DNA of 64,000 nucleotides from Viola odorata (lineage: Eukaryota > Streptophyta > Magnoliopsida > Malpighiales > Violaceae). Shown here piece after piece: positions 44,491-54,463 of the stretch. How positions within the stretch are numbered: the first letter of the stretch is position 1; each line of letters starts with the position of its first letter. The DNA is taken from the NCBI GenBank assembly GCA_963691705.1, contig OY829542.1, positions 44,203,105 through 44,267,104 of the forward strand, in the 5' to 3' direction. A program made the position numbers and the translations under genes. A model generated the notes under the pieces. The model did not search any database and had not been told where the DNA came from. It saw only the letters and a list, made by a program, of their open reading frames with translations.

Positions 44491-44880
44491 ATGGAAGATC
44501 TCACTAGAAACTTTCTGATCTCCAAGGCCCTGACCCTCAAAAATCTTACTGAGGGTGACATCAATTTTCTAGAGAACATGATTATGAAATCCGGCGAGGA
44601 TATCCTGGAGCTCCGGGGAATGATGACCCCCATTCTGGCCAGGATCGGGGCTGCTACCATGGAGGACTTTAATCCTATCGGGAATGTCTCCAAGCTGGCC
44701 GTTGTCGCCTGTCGTATCGAGGTAACCATCGCCATGCTTCAGCAGAGGAAGGATCTTCTGAACTGCTGCTTGAAGAGCATGAGAGGCACCTCTTCGGAGC
44801 TGACTTCCATGGAAGAGGCCTTGAGGGATGTCCCCACCCTGCTGGTGGATGACGACAATGATGCCGGGTCCCGGGCTTGA
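44491..44880 (+). CDS. Antisense accessory ORF A1, unknown function
   Basis: 129 codons, ATG at 44491, TGA at 44878-44880. The protein starts MEDLTRNFLISKAL and is mostly helical in composition. It has a LENMIMKSGEDILELRGMM segment, a central IARIGAATMEDF-like region and an acidic end (LLVDDDNDAG). No family is recognised and no signal peptide or membrane segment is seen. It is intact, unlike its downstream neighbours, and codon use looks like a real gene (few rare runs, G/C at many third positions). It is antisense to the Tat gag-pol transcript. Confidence 0.6.
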   Translation: MEDLTRNFLISKALTLKNLTEGDINFLENMIMKSGEDILELRGMMTPILARIGAATMEDFNPIGNVSKLAVVACRIEVTIAMLQQRKDLLNCCLKSMRGTSSELTSMEEALRDVPTLLVDDDNDAGSRA

Positions 44881-45406
44881 ATGTTTGTTGCTCCGCTCTC
44901 TCTTTTGTTTTCCCTTTGTATATTTTATGTATGCGGACTTATATTCAGGCCGTTAGGCCGTAATGAAACTCCTTTCCGTTATTGGTCTTGTGATCTTTCT
45001 CCCCTTTTTAGGGCGTTAGCCCTGGCTTCGATTTGAGAGCTATGGCTAAGCCCAATTGAAAATGAGTCTGACACTGGTCAGAATTTTGCAGTATTTATTC
45101 TTCTTTATCTGCCAGGTGGCGATGGTTGCTTAGACAAACTGTTCTACTAATCACGCGCCGTCTCTTCAGTAATAACTGATTGGGCGGTTTTTCTGTACTT
45201 CTTGATCATTGAGAAATTTCAACGGGCGTGATCCAAGGATTTTGAATTTGCCATTATGGTTGATCTTCTCAAGACGCATTAACTTATTCTTCTCTCCCTT
45301 GAGAAATTTGAAGAGTCTCACCATTTTATCTATTTATGGGGAGTTCTTTTCCTTTTTCCTGTTCATCTTCTTCATATTTTTCTGCTGCTACTGATCTTCA
45401 TCTCTC

Positions 45407-45823
45407 ATGGCTGATTCATATGAGGTCGCCGATGAGCGAGAATCTCGCCCAACCCCTCCGACGACACCAGATTCTGACAATCCTTCTTCGCAACCATGCC
45501 GGAAGAGGCGATTGCCAGGCCGTGGAGGTTGGAAGAGATCGAAGAAGAGAGCACATTCTGAAACCACTGATTGGTTTTCTTCATTTTCAGCACCTCCGAT
45601 CTGTAAGGGCAAAAACTTGTTTCCTCCTGCTGATTGGTTTGAAGAGGAGATTCCTTTAGGCGATACCATCGCCAAGGCGGCATTTTCAGCTATAAAGGAG
45701 GAATCCAAGCCACTGACGCTGAGCCCGGGGTGAAAAGCTGACAAATCCCCTCCTTTCGCTGATGAGGAGCTTCCATCCTCCGATGGGGAATATTGTTACT
45801 GGTCCTCTTATGGGTCTGACTAG
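45407..45823 (+). pseudogene. Antisense accessory ORF A2, basic then acidic, one in-frame TGA
   Basis: ATG at 45407. A first part of 108 codons has a strongly basic stretch (CRKRRLPGRGGWKRSKKRAH) that would act as a nuclear-localisation signal, then PPADWFEEEIPLGDTIAKAA. A TGA at 45731-45733 is followed in the same frame by 29 more codons of coherent acidic sequence (SPPFADEELPSSDGEYCYW) to TAG at 45821. The frame probably was a single 138-codon gene with one recent nonsense change; a true end at 45733 is the alternative. No known family. Confidence 0.55.
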
Positions 45824-46015
45824 GATTGATTCTGTCCTTGGTAACCCCTTGTAGATGTCATATGGCTTTTGTTTTTAAATGAAATGATGCTTTACTTTTT
45901 TAGTTTTGCATGCTCGGGCGTTAGCTCCTCTTTGGATGCCTATCGCTGAGGAACTAATTGTTGCTTCAATGTAACCATTTGCAACTGATTGTCAGTAACC
46001 ACCCACCCCAGAAGA

Positions 46016-46022
46016 TATAAAT
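46016..46022 (+). promoter_or_regulatory. TATA box upstream of antisense gene A3
   Basis: GATATAAATGC about 290 bp before the ATG at 46308. The 5' leader between is pyrimidine-rich and may contain a small intron (AAG/GTACTTCG at about 46261 to CTCAG near 46284). Confidence 0.45.
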
Positions 46023-46307
46023 GCGTGGACATATCCTTCTGAAGTTTTCACACGTGTCACTTTTACTCTGGGACGTGTCCTGCTTTTACAGGCTGTTCAA
46101 TTTTTGAACTTAGCCTTTAAAAGGGGGCAACTGCTCTCTTTTAATACTCTTTGCTTGCACTTCGAAATTTTCTCCCTTTCTCTCTCTAGATTCTTACTTC
46201 GAAGGAGGTCACGAGCACCGTTCGCCGGCGCCGACAGTTTTGTCCACCGCCTTCTGTTCAAGGTACTTCGCTTCTTTCTCCTCAGATTTTCTCTTTGCTG
46301 AGTCACT

Positions 46308-48305
46308 ATGAGTACCTCTAGAATACCCAAGGATTCTCAGTGGCCTCTGGCTACGAATAGGTCTTTGAGAAGTCTCCAGAATTTCCGACGGCCCATAGAT
46401 TTATAAATTGAGAGAACACCTAGTGTTTTTGTTGATCAAGCGGTTTTGGAGGCAGAACTGGAGGAAAATGGTATCTTTTTCCCTCCTAGTTACTCCGCTA
46501 GAATTCCTGACGCCGGTTATCGGCTTCATGACCCTCTATCGGGGGGCGATAGGATGGTATATTTTAGCATGTTCCTTTATGGCTTTCGCTTTCCCATCCA
46601 TGAAGCAGTGAAAAATTTATTGGTTCGATGTGACATTAACCTGACTCAGATTACGCCTCCTTCTTGGTATGGGATTCATGTCTTCATTCGCATCTGCGAG
46701 TTGCGGGGTATCCTTGTCCCGTCTGTCAATTTATTCCGCAAGTTTTTTAGTTTTTGGTGCCGCAACTGTGTGGTAGATATCGCCCCAAGATGGAATGACG
46801 CATTGGTGCAGTTATTCTGGAAGAAATTCCAGGGCTTTGAAGAGACTATTGTCGATTAGAAAATCGGTTTTTTCATTCTGAATTTGCCCTTCCGCCCCTA
46901 GCCCAAGGGCTTCAATCAGTGTTTTAACGACTCCCTCTGGACAAACCCGTCAACAGTATCCAAAGAAGAGCTTCAACAAACGCACGTGCTGCTGGAGCTG
47001 AAATCATCTTATCATATTCGAGAGTTTGCCTTGCACAGGCTTATAGAGAAGTGTATTATAAGTAAGTTTCTTTCCCTTCGTTATCGCTTTGGCTTAATCA
47101 TTGCTCTGATATTCCTTGCTGGCAGGTGACACTGGAGATCAACCGTCAAGTGATAAGGACGTCCCTCTAGACGTGAGGCCACTTTAAACATTGCCACCAT
47201 CTCCTCCGCCCAAGAGTTCCAGCCGCCCTGCCGCTTCAAAAAGAAAGAGATTCAAGACGGTTGCCAAGCGCGGTATCTCCAACCGTGCTTCCCATTTCCT
47301 CGAGAATTGGCTACCCGTTCGGAAAGGAGTTGCTCCGAATCATCCTAAAACTGAAGTACCCGAAAGCAGCAGCGAGGACATGGATACCGACTCTGGACTT
47401 CGTCATGCTTCCGCGACTCAGCGGAAGAAGCTGAGAATGGGAAATAGCAATCCGGTTACTGAGGTTGCCTTGAAGAAGGCGAATGAAGCTCCCACTACTG
47501 GGATTGACGCCCTTGATGGAGCAAGTACCTCCAAAACGGTGACAGCAGCTACGGCGTCAACCAACATTCCTCTTGATGCTTTTGAGGCTCCGCCAGAGGT
47601 CAACCTTCCTCCTCTGACAGTCGCTCCTAACTCTCCTATCTCCTCCTGCATCCCTGATGTCGCTGCACCGAATCGTGAACCTACCACTCTCCTGACCCTC
47701 TGCCAAATGGCCTTCCGCCATTAGTCTCCACCTCTATTTCAGGAGTCGGTAGTTCCGCTGGAAATCGTTCTCCTCCCTTTACCGCCAACCTGTCTTCTCA
47801 AAGTCCTCAAGGAGCCACTTCCTATCGCTTGGATCTGTCTACCTTTGGCACCAACGGGCTTCGTGCCCTGGGTATATCAGACTCGTTATCGCAGAGCAAG
47901 CCGGTGGGTTCGATAGTAGGTGCGATATTTGGCTCTCCTGAAGATAGGGAGAAGATGTCAGAGCTTCCTCTGGAGGTTCATTGCAAACACGCTTTAAATG
48001 ACGTGTTGGCTAGCTTTCGCATGCTGAATTACTTTCTCGATATCCATGGTGACAAGGCTCGAGGTTCTCCCTCTGAGGTGGTGGAGCTGACGCAACTCCA
48101 AAGCGATACCCAAGCAGAGCTTGACGACTGCCATGCTGAATTGGTCAGAGAGAAGTCGATAGCTGATTACACCTTCGAGAGGTTGAAGGATATAAACGTC
48201 GGGGTGACAAAGGAGTCCTTCCGTGATGGGAGCGAGGCAGCGCTTGAGAGTGTTTTATTTTTATTTTCCTTCCAACATTGGTTTCATTTGACTTATAATA
48301 ACTGA
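46308..48305 (+). pseudogene. Antisense gene A3: PF04195-like 'gypsy-type transposon' protein, decayed
   Basis: ATG at 46308. The domain at about 46446-46859 carries FYGFRFPIHEAVKNLL-like, SWYGIHVFIRICELRGILV and FRKFFSFWC blocks, matching the pattern I know as PF04195. In-frame stops are at 46404 (TAA), 46857 (TAG) and about 46899. An intron lies at 47062-47125. The next exon has a basic stretch (SKRKRFKTVAKRG) and Pro/Ser/Thr-rich sequence. A frameshift near 47725 leads to 47829-48305, a helical C-terminal part (QLQSDTQAELDDCHAELVRE). It probably produced a nuclear protein of around 600 residues; its role in the element is not known. Confidence 0.65.
47062..47125 (+). other. Predicted 64-nt intron in A3
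   Basis: Donor ATAA/GTAAGTTTC and acceptor TTGCTGGCAG/GTG. It is placed after the PF04195-like domain, as is the 49530-49598 intron of A4. Confidence 0.6.
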
Positions 48306-48638
48306 TAACGCTTGCATAGTAATGAGTGTCATTCCGCTCTGGATAACTATTAATTTGCTTCTTGGCGTTATCTTTGTTGATTATGTCATCCCGCTTGACC
48401 TCTTTCTGATAAATTAATTCTGCTTTTTCGGAACATTTAATGCTCAGAATCCCCTCATTAATATGAGCGAAGGATCATGATGATTCAGAGACACGTGTCT
48501 GCTCATCAGGACACTAGGGCTAGCATGATTTGATAAGATCAAAGCGTCTTCTCTCCTTTCTAAAGTTATACTCATTGCTTATGCCTGTCACGCGCGTCGC
48601 GACTGTTCCAGCAGTCATTTCTTTTAGCCCCTTAGGGT

Positions 48639-48645
48639 TATAAAA
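48639..48645 (+). promoter_or_regulatory. TATA box upstream of antisense gene A4
   Basis: GTTATAAAACCCC, about 170 bp before the ATG at 48814, followed by a pyrimidine-rich leader. Confidence 0.5.
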
Positions 48646-49529
48646 CCCCTCACTTTATTTCTTTTTCCACTTTCGACAATCTATTTCTCTGCATCTTCTC
48701 AAATCGTCTTGCATTTCTGGTTTTCATCTTCTGGGTATTTCAATTTTCTTCTAAAAAGGTACCTCTTCACTTCCCTTACTGTGTTCTTCATCTTTTTATT
48801 TTCTTTTTCCACCATGGCAAAAAGAAAAACTCGTGCTTCTGGGTCTAAATCAGTTGATGGAGAAAAAATAGAAACCATAGTCAGTGCTATTACTTCTTCA
48901 GCCATTCTTGATAAACATCTGTCTGATCACGGTGCCACCCTCCCTGAGGGTTTTAAGGCCACCGTCGCTCCTGAGTGTTTACGCCTGAATAACGTTCTGA
49001 CCGGTAAGCGCAGAATTATGTATGCCCAGATGTTTCGTTATGGTTTCTGATTTTCGGTTGACCCGTTCATCAAAGAGTTGCTTACTTCTTTGGATCTGAA
49101 CCCCGTTCAACTAGCCCCAAATGCCTACTGTGGCATTTATGCATTTTTAGAACTCTGCAAGTACAAAGGAATTATATCTCCTTCCCTTGCATTACTGAAG
49201 TCTTTGTTCAAGATGTATAACCGTCGGGGTGTGATAGCGATATCACCCCGTTATGATGATGATTCACTCCAGAACTTTACTTGGAAACTCCTTCACCTGG
49301 AGTCTTCCGTTGATAAATGGAAAGAGCAGTTTTTTTGTGGTTGAAACTCCCGAGCTTCCGGAGCCATGGTGGCGGTCTGGTTTCAACCAGAGCGTTAAGG
49401 ACAGGGTTTGGCGCCGGGAGGCTCTTGACGAGATGGAACAGGGCTGGTTTGATAAATTGCTTAGTCTGGAAATCAGCGTTCACACCCGCCTTCTGGCTTG
49501 CGGGACCGATATCAGAACCTGCGTTAGAC

Positions 49530-49598
49530 GTGAGTATCACGTCAATCTTTGATTTTCAATATTAGTACTAACGCTGACGCTGTCTTGTGCTTTTGCAG
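49530..49598 (+). other. Predicted 69-nt intron in A4
   Basis: Donor AGAC/GTGAGTATC and acceptor GTGCTTTTGCAG/CAAC. In both A3 and A4 the intron falls after the PF04195-like domain and before the basic motif. Confidence 0.65.
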
Positions 49599-50241
49599 CA
49601 ACTGATCCGAATTATGTTCCCGAGAGCTTTAGGAGGCGCCGAAAGAGACTTCGAGACAGAGAAGCGGCCGTGGCTGTCGATATCGCCACCACTTCTGTTA
49701 CCACTTCGATTCCTCTCCAAACATCTTCAGCCGCAGTTGACGAGGAAACCGACACCATCCCGGTTGGTATTCCTGTCATATCAATCGCTGCACCTCCTCC
49801 TTAGTCAGTTACTCGTCGGGCTTCCGTGAAAGGGAAGAAGAAAAGGAAGACAAGGAGCGTTGCTACCCTCCATCCACTAATTCCACCTTCTTCAGACATG
49901 GCCGGCTCCTCGGAGGCACCTGTCGCTGAGGCGGTAACAACTTCTGCTCCCCTATACTTTTTGCGCTGCCTTTTCAATGCCTTTCTGCTTTTTCTTTAGT
50001 TTTTCATTGTTTTTCTTCGTAGGTTACCTCTCGTGCCTCTACTCCTGCACCTTCGCGAGGTAATATGGACTTGAGGTGTATTCTTTCTCAACCAAGGAAG
50101 AAGAAGAGGTCCAACGAGGCAGGTCCAAGCCCGTCCTCGATTCAGGTGGATGTCGGGGTGGGGCCTCCAGCCGTCTTTATCTCTTTCGCACCTCCCACAG
50201 GTCAGACTGGTAGCATTTTTGAGGGAGTGGCCATGCCTGGG

Positions 50242-50799
50242 TGATAACAATCGGCCTATCGGCAAGGGCATTTTTGTCTTACACCTTGAGAAGAGGGTAC
50301 AACCACTATTCCTACCGCAAAGACAGCATCGAGGCTATCGCCTCCCTCTATGTGACCAACGTTGGGATGGTCGACATCAGCGGGGGGGTCTCACACTCAG
50401 CATTGTTATGACAGACGGCGCTATCCCATCCCAGTCCAAGACAAGCTTCCCGTTTGGGGGTGTAGGCATTGCCTCACATAGGTAACACCTACCCCGATAG
50501 CTCACTCCACCAACGGGGAATTCTAATCCCCTCCAACGGTAGCATTAGCCCCCTATGATCCAGATCCCTCAGAAATGCTCCATTTTTATCTATAAGTACT
50601 TCCCCCACAAAGGAGGAAGGTAAGCACGAATTACTGGCCCAAGCTCTGCCAAATTCACTACACATACTGACTTAAGCATCGGAGTGTTTCCGCCGGAGAC
50701 CCCCTCCGGCGTATTGCAGGTACTGCGGACCGCCGTGGGCACTGATCTGAGAGGACCAATTTCTACATATATCCTTCGGCAGAAGACAAATTCTTATCA
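50242..50799 (+). mobile_element. Solo LTR of a Tat-lineage element inside A4
   Basis: 558 bp with 6-bp inverted termini (TGATAA...TTATCA) and a perfect 5-bp TSD, CTGGG, at 50237-50241 and 50800-50804. It contains a TATA-like TCTATAAGTAC near 50590-50600 and the CTTAAGCATCGGAGTG plus CCGGAG...CTCCGGCG block shared with the LTR at 43240-43755, but in the opposite orientation. Without the insert and one TSD copy the flanking A4 frame is continuous, which supports the limits. Confidence 0.9.
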
Positions 50800-51683
50800 C
50801 TGGGCTTTTTGAGAATTCCCCACCTTTATTCGGCTCGGAAGTACCTCACTATTCCTCTAACATGGTCCATACTGATGATCTGTCGGGTTTCACCGGCTGT
50901 CAGCCCCAAGGATCATTCATGCCTCAGGGAGGTTCCGCTTCCAACCAACCTCATGAAGCACCCGGGCACCAGGGGGGTTCCGCTTCCAACCAGCCTCCTT
51001 CTCCCGCCGCAGTGGTCTTTGTTCCTTCCGAAGCTTCCTTGCTTAAGCGCTTCGGGGAGGGGACAATAGTGTCCAATCTTATGGCCGATGTAAGCTCATA
51101 TAACGCCACTAGGCCCATCACCCATCAAGTGGATATGACTACGCTTCGTAGTTCAGGGATTGCGGCCATGGGGGGTGATAACTCGGTCGTTACTGCTTCG
51201 TTCTTGGCCGCACACATGCTAACGTCCCCTGAGGAACGAAACGCCTTAGCAGCTGTGGGAGACGAAGAGCAAGCCGACTTGCTACGCTCTAAACTTTTCA
51301 CTGGGTTCCTCGAATTTCATCACTACAGTGAGCGCGTGTCGCGACAGGTGGCTGACCTTGCCGCTTCCGCAGCCAAGCTTTCGCAGGAGCAAGAGAAAAA
51401 ATAGCGGCTATTGGAAGAGCGAGACAGATATATGAAGGCTCTGGAGGCAGCCAAAGAGGAGCCAAAGGAGGCGAAGGAACAGCTGGCTAACTCTAACGCT
51501 GCTCTGGCGGTTGAACAGGCAAAGGTTATCGCTCTCGAGGGAGAGAAAACAGCCTTAGCGAACGAGAAAGCAGCTTTGCTAGAAGAGAAAACAGCGTTTG
51601 AGGCAGAAACAACAATCAAGTGTCACTGGTACATTGAAAAGACTGCTTCTATCATGGCTAACAGCTTCGTGGAGATTCACGGG

Positions 51684-52391
51684 TGATACGATCCTAGTTG
51701 CGTAGGATACGTAACGAGTAATTCCCAATCTAGTTATAGGCTTGGATTTCGATGCGGAAGAATGATAACTCAATACGACTGTTTAACCCTGCTAATATCC
51801 GTGTATTAGCCCACCTAAACTTATCGAATGAGGTTCTTGAAATGATCCCTAACCTGCTAATATCCTATATTAGCCAAACTAGAGCTACGATTCAATGGAG
51901 TGGATGTTCAGGTTTTACTTGCTATCCTAATCGAGTATCCGGACTCAATGAGGGACAAGGTTTGCGAAGAACAATTGAGAAAACTCCCTGGTTTTTATTT
52001 CAAGATAACGTAATCAAAATAATGAAGAAGGTGGCTCCTTTAAAAAGGAGAAACCCTAAATCCTTATAATGGGAAACCTTCCCTTAATAGAACTCCTAAT
52101 TAATTAATTAAAATAAATTCAGACTAATTTAATTAATTAATGAAAATAGCTAAATAAATAATGGAAGGTCCGAATTTGCAGTCACTAGAGTCATTGACGC
52201 TAAGGCATAGAGTCATTAGCGTCAACGACGCCAACCTCTGTCTAAGAAATCCCTTCAAAACAGTCACTAGAGTAATTGTCGCTAAGGTTAGAGTCAATGA
52301 CGCTAACCGCTGTTTCTTCAAGATATGCTTGTCCATATACTTATTGCAAGCATGCGATGCACCATGCATGATACATCCTGGGATCGTATCA
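51684..52391 (-). repeat. 3' LTR of the non-autonomous element
   Basis: 708 bp with unusually long 11-bp inverted termini, TGATACGATCC at the left and GGATCGTATCA at the right. On the minus strand it follows the purine tract GAAGAGGGAGGGAA (52392-52405). Confidence 0.92.
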
Positions 52392-52887
52392 TTCCCTCCC
52401 TCTTCGGAAAGATTCGCCCTCGAATCTTGTTCAATGCTCTTTGCCCAAGAAAGTTCTACAACTGCAATTCTATGCTCCATGAACACTCGCCATCTCTTGC
52501 GCTTCCTTGGTTGCAAATGGTGTAATCCGCAACACACACAATTTGTGGGCACTTAAAACATCTCACAAGATGTGGGACTTCCTCGCATTCTAATTCTCTG
52601 TAGATGAACTGTGATGACTTCTTTTGCAACTTCTTATTCCTCGAGCGAATCGTTGGTCCGTTAGGTGGCAAGAGTATTCCGTCTGATGCACTAGGATTCG
52701 CATCATTCTCACCCCCTTGGCAAGGATTCGTCCTCGAATCCGGACTTAAACCTGCAGGACAATACCTTAAGTTAGTAACATCAAAATAATCACAAATGGA
52801 ACCATACCAACCCTTTAAGTTCAACTTGGTTGCGATATCATTGAATATGATAACACGTTGTGTAGGACCATTGCCCCAAGTGGCCAT
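52392..52887 (-). pseudogene. Integrase C-terminus and polyprotein tail remnant
   Basis: From about 52887 on the minus strand the frame reads KLNLKGWYGSICDYFDV-like sequence, then DSRTNPCQGGENDANPSASD and RSRNKKLQ. This is the tail that follows integrase in the related element at 1-4614. The frame shifts near 52460, after which an overlapping frame (52552-52133) keeps SRANLSEEGGNDTIPG, running into the LTR. Confidence 0.75.
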
Positions 52888-53028
52888 GTCTACTGGTACT
52901 TGGGTTAGAGACCATTTCTGGTGTAAGCACTACCAAACCCAAGTATGTATCTTGAAGGACTCACGCCTCCTTCCATGGTTCCTCATAAATGTCATCGTGG
53001 CATGCAAGCGCACACCATAGCGCTTGGC

Positions 53029-54267
53029 TTATCCATGGGATATCCACATCACCTCGATTTTCCTACTGCCACCTATGCTAAGTAACACTTTCAAAGGCAA
53101 CAATATCAAACCGAATGATATCATATGAACCAAACGACATATGAGTTTCAACAAATCAAAAATAGTGATATGTGTAGACAGGTAGTAAGACAATAAAATA
53201 AAAGGAAGACATTCTTCCCATGCAAACATATACTTACAAACCAAGACATGCCATACAGAACCAAACGTTCTTTTATCCATGCGGTTAGAAACTCCCAACT
53301 CTGGTTGACAAGGTGTCCAATTTAGCCTCTTTGTGCTCGACTTCCTCCACAATTTTCTCAATGAGTCGCTAAGTGACTCCTCCCTACAATTACCAACAAC
53401 ACTCCAAGGGACAACATGTGAAAGTATAACATCCTTAAAGAACATGCTAGTAATAGTTATTCCATGATGACGCATCAACCTATTGTGATAGGACCAACAC
53501 ACAGTCAAATTGTGTAACGATCTACACACCCAAAACAAGCGCTTGTCATGATCTCCTTTATACATACAAAACATAGATTTTGTGTCAAATAAATAATCAT
53601 TATAGACTTCACAAAAATTAGAATCATTAGCATAAGGATTAAACTTAAGAGTAATCTCAAGCAATTTTCCACTAAGTGACTTTTTATCAATACTACCAAT
53701 AAGACTCAAAGGAACATCATGTGAAGACATATCATACCTATAAATTAAATCAGTAATGTCAGTTAAATCACAACAGCTCATCAAACAACCATTAAACACA
53801 TCATGCTCATCAAAATTTCGCAAAAGATCATGCGACCTATATAAGCAATTGTGTCTGAAAAGAGCTCCTTCAAGCTCTGTAGACTTAAGCACAAATATAT
53901 CATGAATATCACACATAGGAGAATGGTTATAAAACTTAAATACATGTGAAAATTCACTTAATTTTGCATTAGAGAAAGAGAGACACACAATACCTTGGCG
54001 GTGAGCGTTTACCACACCGTTTACCGAATTGTCTTGTTGTGCAATCTTTCGAGTTGGCGATTGGAGAAGGGTTTTCTTCTTTTGAATTGAACTCTTATCT
54101 ACCTGAACTAGAGAAGAATAATAAATAGGACAAGAAACAAATTCATTAGGGTTAGAAGAATCACGGTGCAATGGCAAAAAATTCAGCTCTTGGTGGCTTG
54201 CGCCAAAACAGTTTTTGTACACACAAAGTGTGTTTCTCACTTCTCTCCCTATGGAATAATCACTCAA
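53029..54267 (-). CDS. 412-codon ORF of unknown function in the non-autonomous element
   Basis: Open for 412 codons with no internal stop, starting MSDYSIGREVRNTLC. Most of it matches no family I recognise; it is rich in Leu, Ser, His and Cys and has repeats of the phrase SL(S)xxLxKLxxK type (SLSGKLLEITLKF, SLSDSLRKLWRK). The last ~100 residues look like degraded integrase: SNRMDKRTFGSVWHVLV and WEECLPFI resemble the end of the catalytic core and the YGFN...LLPL segment. So a new or unalignable sequence has been joined to an integrase remnant. It may be a real accessory protein or an open stretch preserved by chance. Confidence 0.5.
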   Translation of the reverse strand: MSDYSIGREVRNTLCVYKNCFGASHQELNFLPLHRDSSNPNEFVSCPIYYSSLVQVDKSSIQKKKTLLQSPTRKIAQQDNSVNGVVNAHRQGIVCLSFSNAKLSEFSHVFKFYNHSPMCDIHDIFVLKSTELEGALFRHNCLYRSHDLLRNFDEHDVFNGCLMSCCDLTDITDLIYRYDMSSHDVPLSLIGSIDKKSLSGKLLEITLKFNPYANDSNFCEVYNDYLFDTKSMFCMYKGDHDKRLFWVCRSLHNLTVCWSYHNRLMRHHGITITSMFFKDVILSHVVPWSVVGNCREESLSDSLRKLWRKSSTKRLNWTPCQPELGVSNRMDKRTFGSVWHVLVCKYMFAWEECLPFILLSYYLSTHITIFDLLKLICRLVHMISFGLILLPLKVLLSIGGSRKIEVMWISHG

Positions 54268-54304
54268 TTTCTTTTCTTTTTCCTCTCCTTTTGATCTCTC
54301 AATG

Positions 54305-54450
54305 CCAACTAACGCATGCTCACTCTTTTCATGCGGGCTGTTTTCCTCACTATCTCTTTTCCCATGCTCACTCTTTTCATGGGGGTTGTTTTATTCATTA
54401 TCCCTCTTCCCATGCTCACTCTTTTCATGGGGGCTATTTTCCTCATTATT
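54305..54450 (-). repeat. Short tandem repeats in the gag downstream linker
   Basis: Three to four copies of a 57-bp-type unit; on the minus strand each encodes an SPHEKSEHGK-like peptide. The same peptide occurs once in the linkers of the elements at 1-4614 and 39299-41455, so amplification happened in this lineage. Confidence 0.8.
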
Positions 54451-54463
54451 TCTCCCTTTATTT

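Noticed and set aside
47829..48305. Separate gene for the 158-codon frame
   Set aside because: It follows the A3 exon in the same direction and corresponds in place to the helical C-terminal part of A4, so it is better taken as the end of A3 after a frameshift.
49933..50022. Third intron in A4
   Set aside because: Possible donor GCG/GTAACA and acceptor TTCGTAG/GTT fit, but no equivalent is seen in A3 and the donor is weak; not listed as a feature.
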